A DNA stretch of 64,000 nt. Source: Marinobacter sp. ANT_B65 (GTDB taxonomy: Bacteria; Pseudomonadota; Gammaproteobacteria; Pseudomonadales; Oleiphilaceae). Made by a program: the position numbers and the translations under genes. The stretch lies in assembly GCF_002407605.1 (NCBI RefSeq), contig NZ_NXGV01000003.1, forward strand, positions 447,210 to 511,209. The letters are read 5' to 3'. Position 1 is the stretch's first letter, and every line of letters begins with the position of its first letter. This document shows positions 57,056 through 63,569 of this stretch, piece by piece. The notes under the pieces are model-generated. The model was not told the DNA's origin, did no database searches, and saw only the letters and a list, made by a program, of their open reading frames with translations.

Positions 57056-57734
57056 AGGTTTCCATTGAGGCTCGGTGAATGGCATCAATGTGGACCAAAG
57101 CACTGTCAACGTATTTGAACCCGCATTCATACCCATCGAAGGCCACGAAGAGATCTGTGCCAGCAAGAACAACAGCTTGAGCACCTTGTTCGTCACACAT
57201 CTTCCTGCCAGCCTGGAATATAGTCTCTCTTTGGTCTTCGTTTGCAGCGCCAGAAACAGCAATGCTCATGTAGGCTTCATGAACTTTGTTTAGGCTATTG
57301 CCGGGCGGAACAACAACTTCGGTCTCTCAAAAACTATCGAACAGCCGCGTCTCCATGACCACCTTGTTACCCAAAACACCCACCCTTGTGTAGCCGTTTC
57401 GAATTAACGAGCTTTCGAGTCCAGACAACGCATCGATGATGGGAATGGGTGACACTCTCTTCAGTTCGGAAATACAAAAATGTCCAGCTATTGACGTCAC
57501 TGCCAATGCTTCGGCACCAGCCGCGCTCAAACGATTAGCCATTACTTCAAAAATTCTGACCTGCGCATCAACATTGCCAGCCTGAATGTTGCGTATCAAA
57601 TCGCTCGCTTGGGCATGGCAAATCGTCAGCTCCATACGGCTATCACCATCTGATGCCTGATCGGCTTTCACTAAGTTACGATAATAGAACTCGGTTGCGG
57701 CTGGTCCGATACCACCGATTAGTCCAATGTGCAT
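57024..57734 (-). pseudogene. Aspartate/glutamate racemase-like gene with in-frame TGA
   Basis: 236 codons of the Asp/Glu racemase family from the ATG at 57734 (GGAGG upstream): HIGLIGGIGPAATEFYYRNLV at the start, SIAGHFCISEL with the first catalytic Cys, and VLAGTDLFVAFDGYECGFKYVD with the second Cys. An in-frame TGA at 57327-57329 (after TRLFDSF) splits it; the same phase then continues with ETEVVVPPGNSLNKVHEAYMSIAV, which is typical family sequence. As read, only the first 135 residues would be made, without the second half of the active site. Confidence 0.75.
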
Positions 57735-57795
57735 AGATACCTCCATGTGGTGAGTTCTTGGTACAGATAATGTCTTTGGGCGTAACCAGCAACGC

Positions 57796-58689
57796 CTACA
57801 CCCGCTCCTTGCCTGAGTCTTCCTCATGCGGCGTAGTCGGGTTGACGCCCGGATTAGACGCCGACACGCGCCCCGGCCGCATGACGTGTGACCCAGCAAC
57901 AACTGCAGCCGCTACAAGGATGTTGCCGATGAGCGTGAACGGGAAGATCTCCGGTGCCAGGCCCAGGAACTCGCCGGTGAAGTTCATCATGCCGTGGAAC
58001 AGAAGCACCGCCAAAATGCTACGGTTCGAGCCATTGTACACCCACACGATTAGCAGAGTTTGCAGGACTATGGAAGGCAGCCACCACCACAGCTCTGGGT
58101 TGAACGAGGTGTTCGCGTAGTAGCCCGGGAACCACACGAAAGGCGCGTGCCAGACAGCCCACGTGGCCCCGTTGATAAGGCCGGCAACCACCGGGTTGAA
58201 CCGCTCCTGAAGCTCGTCGAGCCAGTAGCCGCGAAGCCCGATCTCCTCGACGGCCGGAAAGACGAACGAGAGCAGTAGCACGAACGCGAGGGCTTGAGGC
58301 GACGAGACCGCGTCCCAAGCGATTCCCAGGGGGCGGTCCGTGATGCCAAAGACGAGCGCTGCTCCCGCCATGAGCAAGTCGAAGACGAGCCAGAACAGAA
58401 GGATGACGGTGAGCCAGCGCACATTGATGCGGCGGATGTCGACGAGTCGAGAACCGATGTCTCTGAGGCGTCGCCTGCCGCCGGTGAGACCCGCCAGCAC
58501 CACGCCTGCGATAAGCGGACTTGCTCCCCCAGCAAGGAACAGGATGATCTTGGGGAAGGACCACACCGACTCGCCTGATGCAAAGATGGGTGACCAGAAC
58601 AGGTATGCCCAGCCGAGGTATACGAGCGGGAAGCCAAACACTCCGACCTTGACGGCCAGCGCTCTGGCCCTCTCATACACCCTGGTCAA
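57796..58689 (-). CDS. CPBP-family intramembrane metalloprotease
   Basis: 297-residue membrane protein of the CPBP (Abi/Rce1-like) family. The motifs are EExGxRG in FPAVEEIGLRGYWL near residue 147, the WAVWHAPF histidine near residue 182, and HGMMNFTGE near residue 232. Seven to eight helices. The DNA is visibly richer in G+C than the neighbouring cassettes, which suggests a separate origin. No attC separates it from the racemase gene, so the two may form one cassette or an attC between them has been lost. Members include bacteriocin-immunity and prenyl-protease-like proteins; function here unknown. Confidence 0.85.
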   Translation of the reverse strand: MTRVYERARALAVKVGVFGFPLVYLGWAYLFWSPIFASGESVWSFPKIILFLAGGASPLIAGVVLAGLTGGRRRLRDIGSRLVDIRRINVRWLTVILLFWLVFDLLMAGAALVFGITDRPLGIAWDAVSSPQALAFVLLLSFVFPAVEEIGLRGYWLDELQERFNPVVAGLINGATWAVWHAPFVWFPGYYANTSFNPELWWWLPSIVLQTLLIVWVYNGSNRSILAVLLFHGMMNFTGEFLGLAPEIFPFTLIGNILVAAAVVAGSHVMRPGRVSASNPGVNPTTPHEEDSGKERV

Positions 58690-58741
58690 GTCTCGATCCT
58701 CCCAACGGCTTAGCGGTCAACACCAGGAACCTTGTTCGCGC

Positions 58742-58819
58742 GTCTAACGCCCGCCATAAACGGCGCGAGGAACGAGCGTCCGGCGACCGTAGGGAGCGAA
58801 TTTAATGGCTTTGTTACGT
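58742..58819 (-). repeat. attC recombination site 2 (DUF1801 cassette)
   Basis: About 78 bp on the minus strand from ACGTAACAAAGCC to GGCGGGCGTTAGAC, with imperfect dyad symmetry throughout. It shares the inner blocks CATTAAATTCG and GCGCCGTTTATG with attC 6 at 62583-62668, so the two are of one lineage. Confidence 0.85.
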
Positions 58820-58831
58820 GTTCCCACTACC

Positions 58832-59236
58832 TCAAGCTCCGAGTAAGGGGAGGTGTTTTAAACTATGATACAGCAGCGCCATTTCCAGGCAGTGGCTTAA
58901 TGGCCCGCCACCGGTAGATGCACTTAAGGGAACAACAATAGCTCTTTTCCCCTCATACTCGAATTCATCTGGGTAAATCTCCTTGAAGGTCTCGATCAAG
59001 ATAGTCTGGCAATGAAAATATACCTTAATGACATCTGGATCTTTTGGCTTCCAGTCCATTCGAATCGTGCTACCGCCTTTCACAAGGTAGCTGGCTTCAC
59101 CCCACTTGAGAGTTTCTTCAACTGCACCTAAACCGTTTTCTTCGGCGACGGTAAGAATTAGGCGGCGAACGTTTTCAAGCTGTCTATAAGCCTCTATCGG
59201 GTAGGAGGCAAATTTAGATTCTATTTCAGGCTTCAC
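58832..59236 (-). CDS. DUF1801 domain protein (cassette gene)
   Basis: 134-residue soluble protein of the DUF1801/YdhG-like fold. Seen: a helical start (ASYPIEAYRQLENVRRLILTVAEENG), ETLKWGEASYLVKGGSTIRMDWK, and VYFHCQTILIETFKEIYPDEFEYEGKRAIVVPL. Family members occur often in integron cassettes and have no settled function. It ends 12 bp from attC 2 and begins 20 bp from attC 3, as expected for a single-gene cassette. Confidence 0.85.
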   Translation of the reverse strand: MKPEIESKFASYPIEAYRQLENVRRLILTVAEENGLGAVEETLKWGEASYLVKGGSTIRMDWKPKDPDVIKVYFHCQTILIETFKEIYPDEFEYEGKRAIVVPLSASTGGGPLSHCLEMALLYHSLKHLPLLGA

Positions 59237-59255
59237 GCAGCCTCCGGATTAGTGA

Positions 59256-59335
59256 CACGTAACGCCTGGGCTCAGCGGTCGGTTTGGAGACGCACCGCGC
59301 CGGAAAAGCGGTCCGCTGCAGCCCCTGGTTAGCAA
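59256..59335 (-). repeat. attC recombination site 3 (BrnTA cassette)
   Basis: Minus strand: TTGCTAACCAGGGGCTGCAG at the left and GAGCCCAGGCGTTACGTG at the right, about 80 bp. The outer arms CCAGGGGCT / AGCCCAGG and inner arms around GCGGACCGC / GCGGTGCG give the attC hairpin. Confidence 0.85.
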
Positions 59336-59337
59336 TT

Positions 59338-59469
59338 TTACTGCTTTCTTACGCCCTCTTTCTTTTCTTCAGCAATCAACGCAGCCCAATTGGTTTTTCC
59401 TTTAATATCCTTTTTGTCTTCTTTTGATACTCTCGTTTTTGTTCCGTGAGACTTTAAATAATTACTCAT
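59338..59469 (-). CDS. Small basic protein overlapping brnA
   Basis: 43-residue, lysine-rich protein with an ATG at 59467-59469 that overlaps the last codons of brnA; its TAA is 3 bp from attC 3. It contains SKEDKKDIKGKTNW, which resembles TKEELKKLKGKTDH near the start of the BrnA-like protein, so it may be a second, partial antitoxin or a decayed copy of one. Translational coupling to brnA is likely. Otherwise unrecognised. Confidence 0.5.
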   Translation of the reverse strand: MSNYLKSHGTKTRVSKEDKKDIKGKTNWAALIAEEKKEGVRKQ

Positions 59470-59656
59470 GACTTCCATCCTTATTAACTTTTTCAAACTT
59501 TTCTAACTCTTCTTCAGTGGGAATATAGCTGTCCGGATCATTTTTTACTTGCTCTTCAATTTCTTCATCAGTTGTATTCTGAACGCGTGAGTGATCCGTT
59601 TTCCCTTTTAACTTCTTGAGCTCTTCCTTTGTGTATCTTACAATCTTCTCTTTCAT
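59462..59656 (-). CDS. brnA: BrnA-like antitoxin, short form
   Basis: 64-residue protein with the BrnA N-terminal antitoxin part: RYTKEELKKLKGKTDHSRV followed by an acidic run (TTDEEIEEQVKNDPDSYIPTEEELEKFEK). Typical BrnA proteins are longer and carry a ribbon-helix-helix DNA-binding end, which is absent here; autoregulation would then need another factor. Its ATG overlaps the brnT stop. Toxin first and antitoxin second is the standard BrnTA order. Confidence 0.72.
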   Translation of the reverse strand: MKEKIVRYTKEELKKLKGKTDHSRVQNTTDEEIEEQVKNDPDSYIPTEEELEKFEKVNKDGSHE

Positions 59657-59961
59657 GCTATTACCCTCTGTGAAAACAAGCCTTTTTCGTAAAGCTCCCT
59701 CTCTTTTTTGTTTGCACGGCGAGCAGATATTATTCGAACAACTTCAACCCCATCTTCATACACCCTCTCCGTATAAACAACGAAGAAAATGTTGAACTTG
59801 ACCTTACCAATGGTTTGATACCTTGCTTCCCCATAAGCCTTTCTGAGATCCTTTGCCTCCTGCCTTCTGGGGTCATCCCAAAGGTCAATCATGTCCACGA
59901 AGTCAATCTTTCTTTCCCTCAACGTCTTAATCCGTTTGTTTTCATCCCATTCAAATTCCAT
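59653..59961 (-). CDS. brnT: BrnT-family ribonuclease toxin
   Basis: 102-residue RNase toxin of the BrnT (RelE-like fold) family: FEWDENKRIKTLRERKIDF at the start and VEVVRIISARRANKKERELYE at the end, the two conserved blocks that hold the active-site residues. AAGGAGAA precedes the ATG. Together with brnA it forms a toxin-antitoxin module carried as an integron cassette, which would stabilise the array. Confidence 0.88.
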   Translation of the reverse strand: MEFEWDENKRIKTLRERKIDFVDMIDLWDDPRRQEAKDLRKAYGEARYQTIGKVKFNIFFVVYTERVYEDGVEVVRIISARRANKKERELYEKGLFSQRVIA

Positions 59962-59992
59962 TTCATTCTCCTTGTGTGATGAACTTACTAAT

Positions 59993-60077
59993 TGCTAACG
60001 CCCGCCAGCATGCGCGGCTACGGAATGGAGGCGAAGCCGCAATGCATTAGGCGTCGCGTGCCTGGCCTTGTTAGGCA
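59993..60077 (-). repeat. attC recombination site 4 (exported-protein cassette)
   Basis: Minus strand: GTGCCTAACAAGGCCAGGCA at the left, GCTGGCGGGCGTTAGC at the right, about 85 bp, with a central hairpin around TTGCGGCTTCGCC. Classical attC layout. The upstream cassette gene ends one base from it. Confidence 0.85.
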
Positions 60078-60473
60078 CTACGCCAACGCCCAAATTTTCC
60101 ACGACCCCTCATGTAAACGAAGGTATACGCTTTGGTCCATAGCGTCTCGTTTATTGAAACGAACGCCTTCGATCCTGAATTTCACTATCGTCTCTTCGCC
60201 GCGTTCAGTCGTAGTGAGGTGGGTGATTTTTGCATCTTCCCACCTGCCGACCAACTCTTCTGAAGACGCCCACATTTCTTTGTGAAATTTCTGCTCTGAA
60301 TTGAGAGTAGCCAATAACGTCGGATGAAGATGGCTTTTTACGCGATGAATGCTCTTGGTCTCGTAATACCTTTGCATAAATTCGAGAGCAACTTGTTCCG
60401 GGCCCACAGCTGAAGCGCTGATTGGATGAATTACCGAAACGAGCATCATGAAAAATATTGCTTTCTTTATCAT
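60078..60473 (-). CDS. Exported protein of unknown function (cassette gene)
   Basis: 131-residue protein with a Sec signal peptide (IKKAIFFMMLVSVIHPISASA, cleavage before VGPEQ). The mature part starts PEQVALEFMQRYYETKS and has an alpha+beta pattern with a closing VYLRLHEGSWKIWAL, reminiscent of NTF2-like/DUF4878 domains. No lipobox, so periplasmic. The start at 60473 has AGGGAAG upstream. Ends against attC 4. Confidence 0.65.
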   Translation of the reverse strand: MIKKAIFFMMLVSVIHPISASAVGPEQVALEFMQRYYETKSIHRVKSHLHPTLLATLNSEQKFHKEMWASSEELVGRWEDAKITHLTTTERGEETIVKFRIEGVRFNKRDAMDQSVYLRLHEGSWKIWALA

Positions 60474-60575
60474 ATATTCTTCCCTGATTTTTATGCCTAA
60501 CGCCGCGCTCACCGGTAAATTGGGAGCGCAGCGAGTAATTTATTGGACTTCCCCCAATAAAATGGACACGCCCCA

Positions 60576-61379
60576 TCAGTTAATTCCCTCGAACTCTATC
60601 GGAGTCCGGTAACCAAGGCTACTGTGCAGCCGTAGGCTGTTATAAAAGCCATCAATATAGTCTTTTATATGTTTCCGTAACTGCCGCATCGTCACAAAAC
60701 TCGTCGCATGCAGCAATTCTCCCTTGAGGGTTTTGAAGAAGGATTCCACCTCTGCGTTATCCGTACACTGACCCGGCCGGTTCATGCTATGGCGCACGCG
60801 GTTCTGGTTCAGAAATAGCTGAGTTTTATGAGCTCGGTATTCCGTGCCTCGATCCGTGTGGAACAGCAATCCGGCTCCCGGTTGCCTCACTGCAAATGCT
60901 TCCCGCAGCGCGCCTTTGGCAAGTGCCGCATTCAAACTTTCATCCAAGCGCCAGCTCACGATCCGGCGCGAGAACAGATCCAGAACGACAGCCAGGAACA
61001 CGTGCTTTCTGCCAAGCTTGATGTAGGTGACGTCGCTGCTCCATTGCTGATTCACCGCAACGGGCTTTTCAACGCTCAAACGATGATTAGGGAGGGCTTT
61101 GAGTTCTTCACGGCGTTTAGCCATTCGACGATACACTCGCATCACACGCGCTTTCATACCCCATTCCTGCATCAGGTGCGCCACACGATTCTCACCAACC
61201 TGTTCGCCTTCCCGACGCAGTGCCTGATAGACCCTGGGGCTGCCGTAGCGACCTTTGCTACTGTCGTAGATGCGACGGATCTTTAGTAACAGCTCCGCAT
61301 TCTCCGCGGCTCTCTGACTGGGCCGCCTGCTGGCCCAAGCGTAGTAACCGGAGCGAGATACCTTGAGGTGCCGACACAA
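60576..61379 (-). CDS. IS3-family transposase OrfB (DDE integrase core)
   Basis: 267 residues as an open frame; made in nature as the C-terminal part of an OrfAB fusion. The HTH_21 start (CRHLKVSRSGYYAW) is followed by the retroviral-integrase-type core with catalytic Asp in WSSDVTYIKLGRKHVFLAVVLD, Asp in LLFHTDRGTEY and Glu in TDNAEVESFFKTLKGE. The phase extends upstream (FRFVWKHRREHSVKAL) to the A6G slip site at 61460-61466. Confidence 0.93.
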   Translation of the reverse strand: MCRHLKVSRSGYYAWASRRPSQRAAENAELLLKIRRIYDSSKGRYGSPRVYQALRREGEQVGENRVAHLMQEWGMKARVMRVYRRMAKRREELKALPNHRLSVEKPVAVNQQWSSDVTYIKLGRKHVFLAVVLDLFSRRIVSWRLDESLNAALAKGALREAFAVRQPGAGLLFHTDRGTEYRAHKTQLFLNQNRVRHSMNRPGQCTDNAEVESFFKTLKGELLHATSFVTMRQLRKHIKDYIDGFYNSLRLHSSLGYRTPIEFEGIN

Positions 61380-61384
61380 AGCTT

Positions 61385-61756
61385 TTACGCTGTGTTCCCG
61401 TCGGTGCTTCCAGACGAACCGGAACGCTTCTGCCGTTCCTCTGCCTGAAAGCGTTGAAACTTTTTTAGAATGTCATTCTCCTCCTGAAGCTCCGATACGC
61501 GGCGTTTCAGGCGGGCAACCTCATCCTGCTCCTGTATTTTCTTCTTGGCGTCTGCAGGCGCTTTCTTGACCCGTTTCATGGCGAATTTTCCTTCACGATA
61601 TTCCTTGCGCCAGCGTGACAGCATGAAGGGGTGAATATCCAGTGCTTCGGCAACGCTTTTGACGCTGCGGTGGGCCTGGTGACTCCACTCCACCGCTTTG
61701 ACTTTGAACTCAGTGCTGTACTGTTGGGTTTTCTTCCCCGTGATCATCTTCGGCAT
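61385..61756 (-). CDS. IS3-family transposase OrfA
   Basis: 123-residue DNA-binding protein with a helix-turn-helix (STEFKVKAVEWSHQAHRSVKSVAEAL, LSRWRKEYREG) and a leucine zipper (VARLKRRVSELQEENDILKKF). The codons AAA AAG at 61460-61466 form an A AAA AAG heptamer where a -1 frameshift gives OrfAB. Confidence 0.92.
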   Translation of the reverse strand: MPKMITGKKTQQYSTEFKVKAVEWSHQAHRSVKSVAEALDIHPFMLSRWRKEYREGKFAMKRVKKAPADAKKKIQEQDEVARLKRRVSELQEENDILKKFQRFQAEERQKRSGSSGSTDGNTA

Positions 61757-61826
61757 TGCTCTTCTCCTGTTGAAGAGTTATCAATGCGTGTCTACTGAAT
61801 CGGGGGAAGTCCAGGTCCGACTGACG

Positions 61827-62003
61827 CTACTTGTTAGCCTTAACTTTGCTTGAGAACTTGCTTTTTATCGGGCTAAATAGCACGGATAGAAATATTATGG
61901 TTAGAAATAATGAAACCAACCACTTACCAAAATAATGGTAAAAAGCCCATGAAATGGCCACTATCAACGCACAGGAAACAATTATATAAATATTTTTAAT
62001 CAT
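61827..62003 (-). CDS. Tiny two-helix membrane protein, candidate immunity protein
   Basis: 58 residues: two hydrophobic helices (IYIIVSCALIVAISWAFYHY and LVSLFLTIIFLSVLFS) and a basic tail. Its ATG shares one base with the stop of the preceding gene (TAATG), so translation is coupled. Its stop lies inside the left half of attC 5, so the two genes form one cassette. Not recognised; the order soluble glycine-rich protein then small membrane protein fits a pore-forming toxin and its immunity protein. Confidence 0.6.
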   Translation of the reverse strand: MIKNIYIIVSCALIVAISWAFYHYFGKWLVSLFLTIIFLSVLFSPIKSKFSSKVKANK

Positions 62004-62467
62004 TAGGCGTACTCGAAGCTTTCAGGTGTTGTTTTAACCCTTACCCCAAAAGAGCTTCGAAACGGATGGTTCAGATCAAGAATTTGCGGATTGCGCGCAT
62101 AAAACCCATGAATGCTTTCTAGTGGAAGTTTATTTTTTTCAACAATAACAAATAAATCTGATATCCTGGATCCACAGCCAAGCGACCTACCAGTTGCCAC
62201 GGCCAAACTACCGATAACAGCCCCCACATAAGCCGATGCGCCAAAAGCAGCAGCAATTTTAAGCCTCTCTAAACCAGTGGTAGCGCCGATCAACTCTGCA
62301 ACAGTCGCACCTTTTCCTAAAGTTTTGATGGCATCAACCATTACCGTGAGGTGAGCCACTGTTGCATTATAGCTATCAAAGAAGGAAGTAGGATACGGTA
62401 AGCCAAGCGCATCCATATTCTCATTAAAATACTTTTGAAAATGTCCGGACTTGTAACACTCAGACAT
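62003..62467 (-). CDS. Glycine-rich membrane-active protein, candidate pore-forming toxin
   Basis: 154 residues from the ATG at 62467, with AAGGAG 9 bases upstream. N-terminal SECYKSGHFQKYFNENMDALG, a helical ATVAELIGATTGLERLKIAAA, then a glycine-zipper-like hydrophobic segment (FGASAYVGAVIGSLAVATG) at about residues 80-98 and a soluble end (FYARNPQILDLNHPF). No signal peptide. The pattern recalls small type VI secretion effectors of the Tse4 kind that insert into the inner membrane. That likeness is from memory and not tested; I am sure only of the open frame, the ribosome site and the hydrophobic core. Confidence 0.65.
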   Translation of the reverse strand: MSECYKSGHFQKYFNENMDALGLPYPTSFFDSYNATVAHLTVMVDAIKTLGKGATVAELIGATTGLERLKIAAAFGASAYVGAVIGSLAVATGRSLGCGSRISDLFVIVEKNKLPLESIHGFYARNPQILDLNHPFRSSFGVRVKTTPESFEYA

Positions 62468-62582
62468 ATTGTGACTCCTTTCACATATTTTGATTAACAA
62501 TTGACATCAACGGATTGATACTACACCAGAACACCGTTTTCTTTAAGGTTAGGCAACGTGGTGGATGGTGCTATCTCTCCCG

Positions 62583-62668
62583 GGCTAACGCTTGCATAAA
62601 CGGCGCCCGACTAGGGCGTCCGGTGGAGGCCCGCCGGGCCGGAACGAATTTAATGCCCTTGTTATATC
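62583..62668 (-). repeat. attC recombination site 6
   Basis: Minus strand from GATATAACAAGGGC to TGCAAGCGTTAGCC, about 86 bp, with inner arms GGCCCGGCGGGCC and GGACGCCC / GGGCGCC. Shares the CATTAAATTCG and GCGCCGTTTATG blocks with attC 2. Confidence 0.85.
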
Positions 62669-62669
62669 T

Positions 62670-62852
62670 TTACTCTTGATCAGACCAAAATTTTCTGTAA
62701 AAGTAATGACTTAATCCGACAAAAAAAACTGCCGTCGCTATTAGCGCACAAATACCTAAAGTAGTTATCTTACCTACGCTATGAAGCCACAATAGAAATA
62801 CTCCAAAGACAGTAACCATTATAGAACTTACAATAATCGACCTAATGTTCAT
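62670..62852 (-). CDS. Small two-helix membrane protein, candidate immunity protein
   Basis: 60 residues with two hydrophobic helices (IIVSSIMVTVFGVFLLWLHS and LGICALIATAVFFVGLSHYF) and a charged end. It begins 1 bp after the stop of the broken toxin-like gene and stops 1 bp before attC 6. It is similar in size and layout, though not in sequence, to the 58-residue protein of the neighbouring cassette. A frame extending to 62897 exists, but the ATG at 62852 fits the upstream stop. Confidence 0.6.
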   Translation of the reverse strand: MNIRSIIVSSIMVTVFGVFLLWLHSVGKITTLGICALIATAVFFVGLSHYFYRKFWSDQE

Positions 62853-62853
62853 T

Positions 62854-63569
62854 TTAGTTCCAAAAAGAGTCAAACGTAATCTCAGCGCCAATGGCAAACA
62901 TTACACCACCAACAAAAACCCCTATTCCAACACATACTGGAGCACCTGGCCCACACGCCAAGCCTGCAGCAGCTCCTCCTGCAACAGATCCCAGCAAGCC
63001 TCCGCCAATAACGGCGCTTTCTTTTGCAGATGCAAGCAGCTTATCCTCAGCTGTCGCAATATTATAAACAGCAAGAGCAATGGTAAGAGCTATAAAACTC
63101 TTACCAGCTCTACCCATGGTTTTGCTAGATTATTCGCCTTTAATTGCGCCCTTCCCGATGAAAATACAATTTCTTTCCATATTCTATTTTGTTTGGTGCT
63201 ATTTAAGCTTTCAAAGGAATTATTGAACATCTGCTTTGAATATTTAGACTCTAAATACGGTAGCGACTTACCCTGTGCTTTAACATTGAACGCATACGCT
63301 TTTGCGATTTCAGAGGTTTTTCCTCGCATTGAATCCATTAAAGTATTGCTCATCTCAGAAGCTTTCGCTGCTGCTTGAGCAGGCGTTATTTTATTACTTG
63401 AAACTTCTGACAAGAGCTCTTTTGAAAGAGCTTTTTCTTGATGGTTATATTCAGCCCTTACCCTAGCATCCGGTATAAAGCAAACACTGAAATTTGCTGC
63501 GGCACTCTCAAATCCCGCTAGAGCAGACTGAAGGTCAATTGATACTACGTTATCAATAACATCTAACCC
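62854..63569 (-). pseudogene. Glycine-rich toxin-like gene, 5'-truncated and frameshifted
   Basis: Two overlapping frames that read as one protein of about 239 residues if one base is shifted in the T4 run at 63120-63123. The upstream part (63090-63569; LSSLL-like helices, QAAAKASEMSNTLMDSMRGKTSEIAKAYAF, NRIWKEIVFSSGR) has no ATG or GTG start and is cut off where IS110 sequence begins. The downstream part starts GRAGKSFIALTIALAVYNIATAEDK and ends in a glycine-rich membrane-spanning region with the motif LACGPGAPVCVGIGVFVGGV. That motif is frequent at the C-terminus of polymorphic-toxin-like proteins. Probably inactive here. Confidence 0.6.

Larger units (their letters stand above)
60544..61813 (-). 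mobile_element. IS3-family insertion sequence
   Basis: 1270 bp with inverted repeats that begin TGGACTTCCCCC at both ends and continue with partial match to GACACG. It carries orfA and orfB in overlapping phase on the minus strand, with a -1 slippery site. No clear 3-4 bp target duplication is visible (TAT left, GGT right). It appears complete and potentially active. Confidence 0.9.
60493..61839 (-). repeat. attC recombination site 5, interrupted by an IS3 element
   Basis: The two halves of an attC lie either side of the insertion. The minus-strand left part, GGCTAACAAGTAGCGTCAG to CGGACCT, is at 61814-61839. The right part, TAAATTACTCGCTGCGCTCC to GCGGCGTTAGGC, is at 60493-60543. Without the IS the site is about 78 bp. 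The insertion should abolish folding of the recombination hairpin. Confidence 0.75.

Noticed and set aside
56882..57262. A 126-codon minus-strand frame across attC 1.
   Set aside because: It overlaps the racemase in another phase and crosses the attC; it shows no domain and is best seen as a shadow.
46909..57329. Two in-frame TGA codons (permease 46909, racemase 57327) as signs of TGA recoding or selenocysteine.
   Set aside because: Many other genes in the window end in TGA and use TGG normally; only the permease site has Trp in relatives; no hairpin of SECIS type is evident after either codon. Independent nonsense mutations or sequence errors explain them better.
57770..57800. A partial attC (GGGCGTAAC...) between CPBP and racemase genes.
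   Set aside because: Only scattered core-like letters are present; there is no second arm and no foldable interior.
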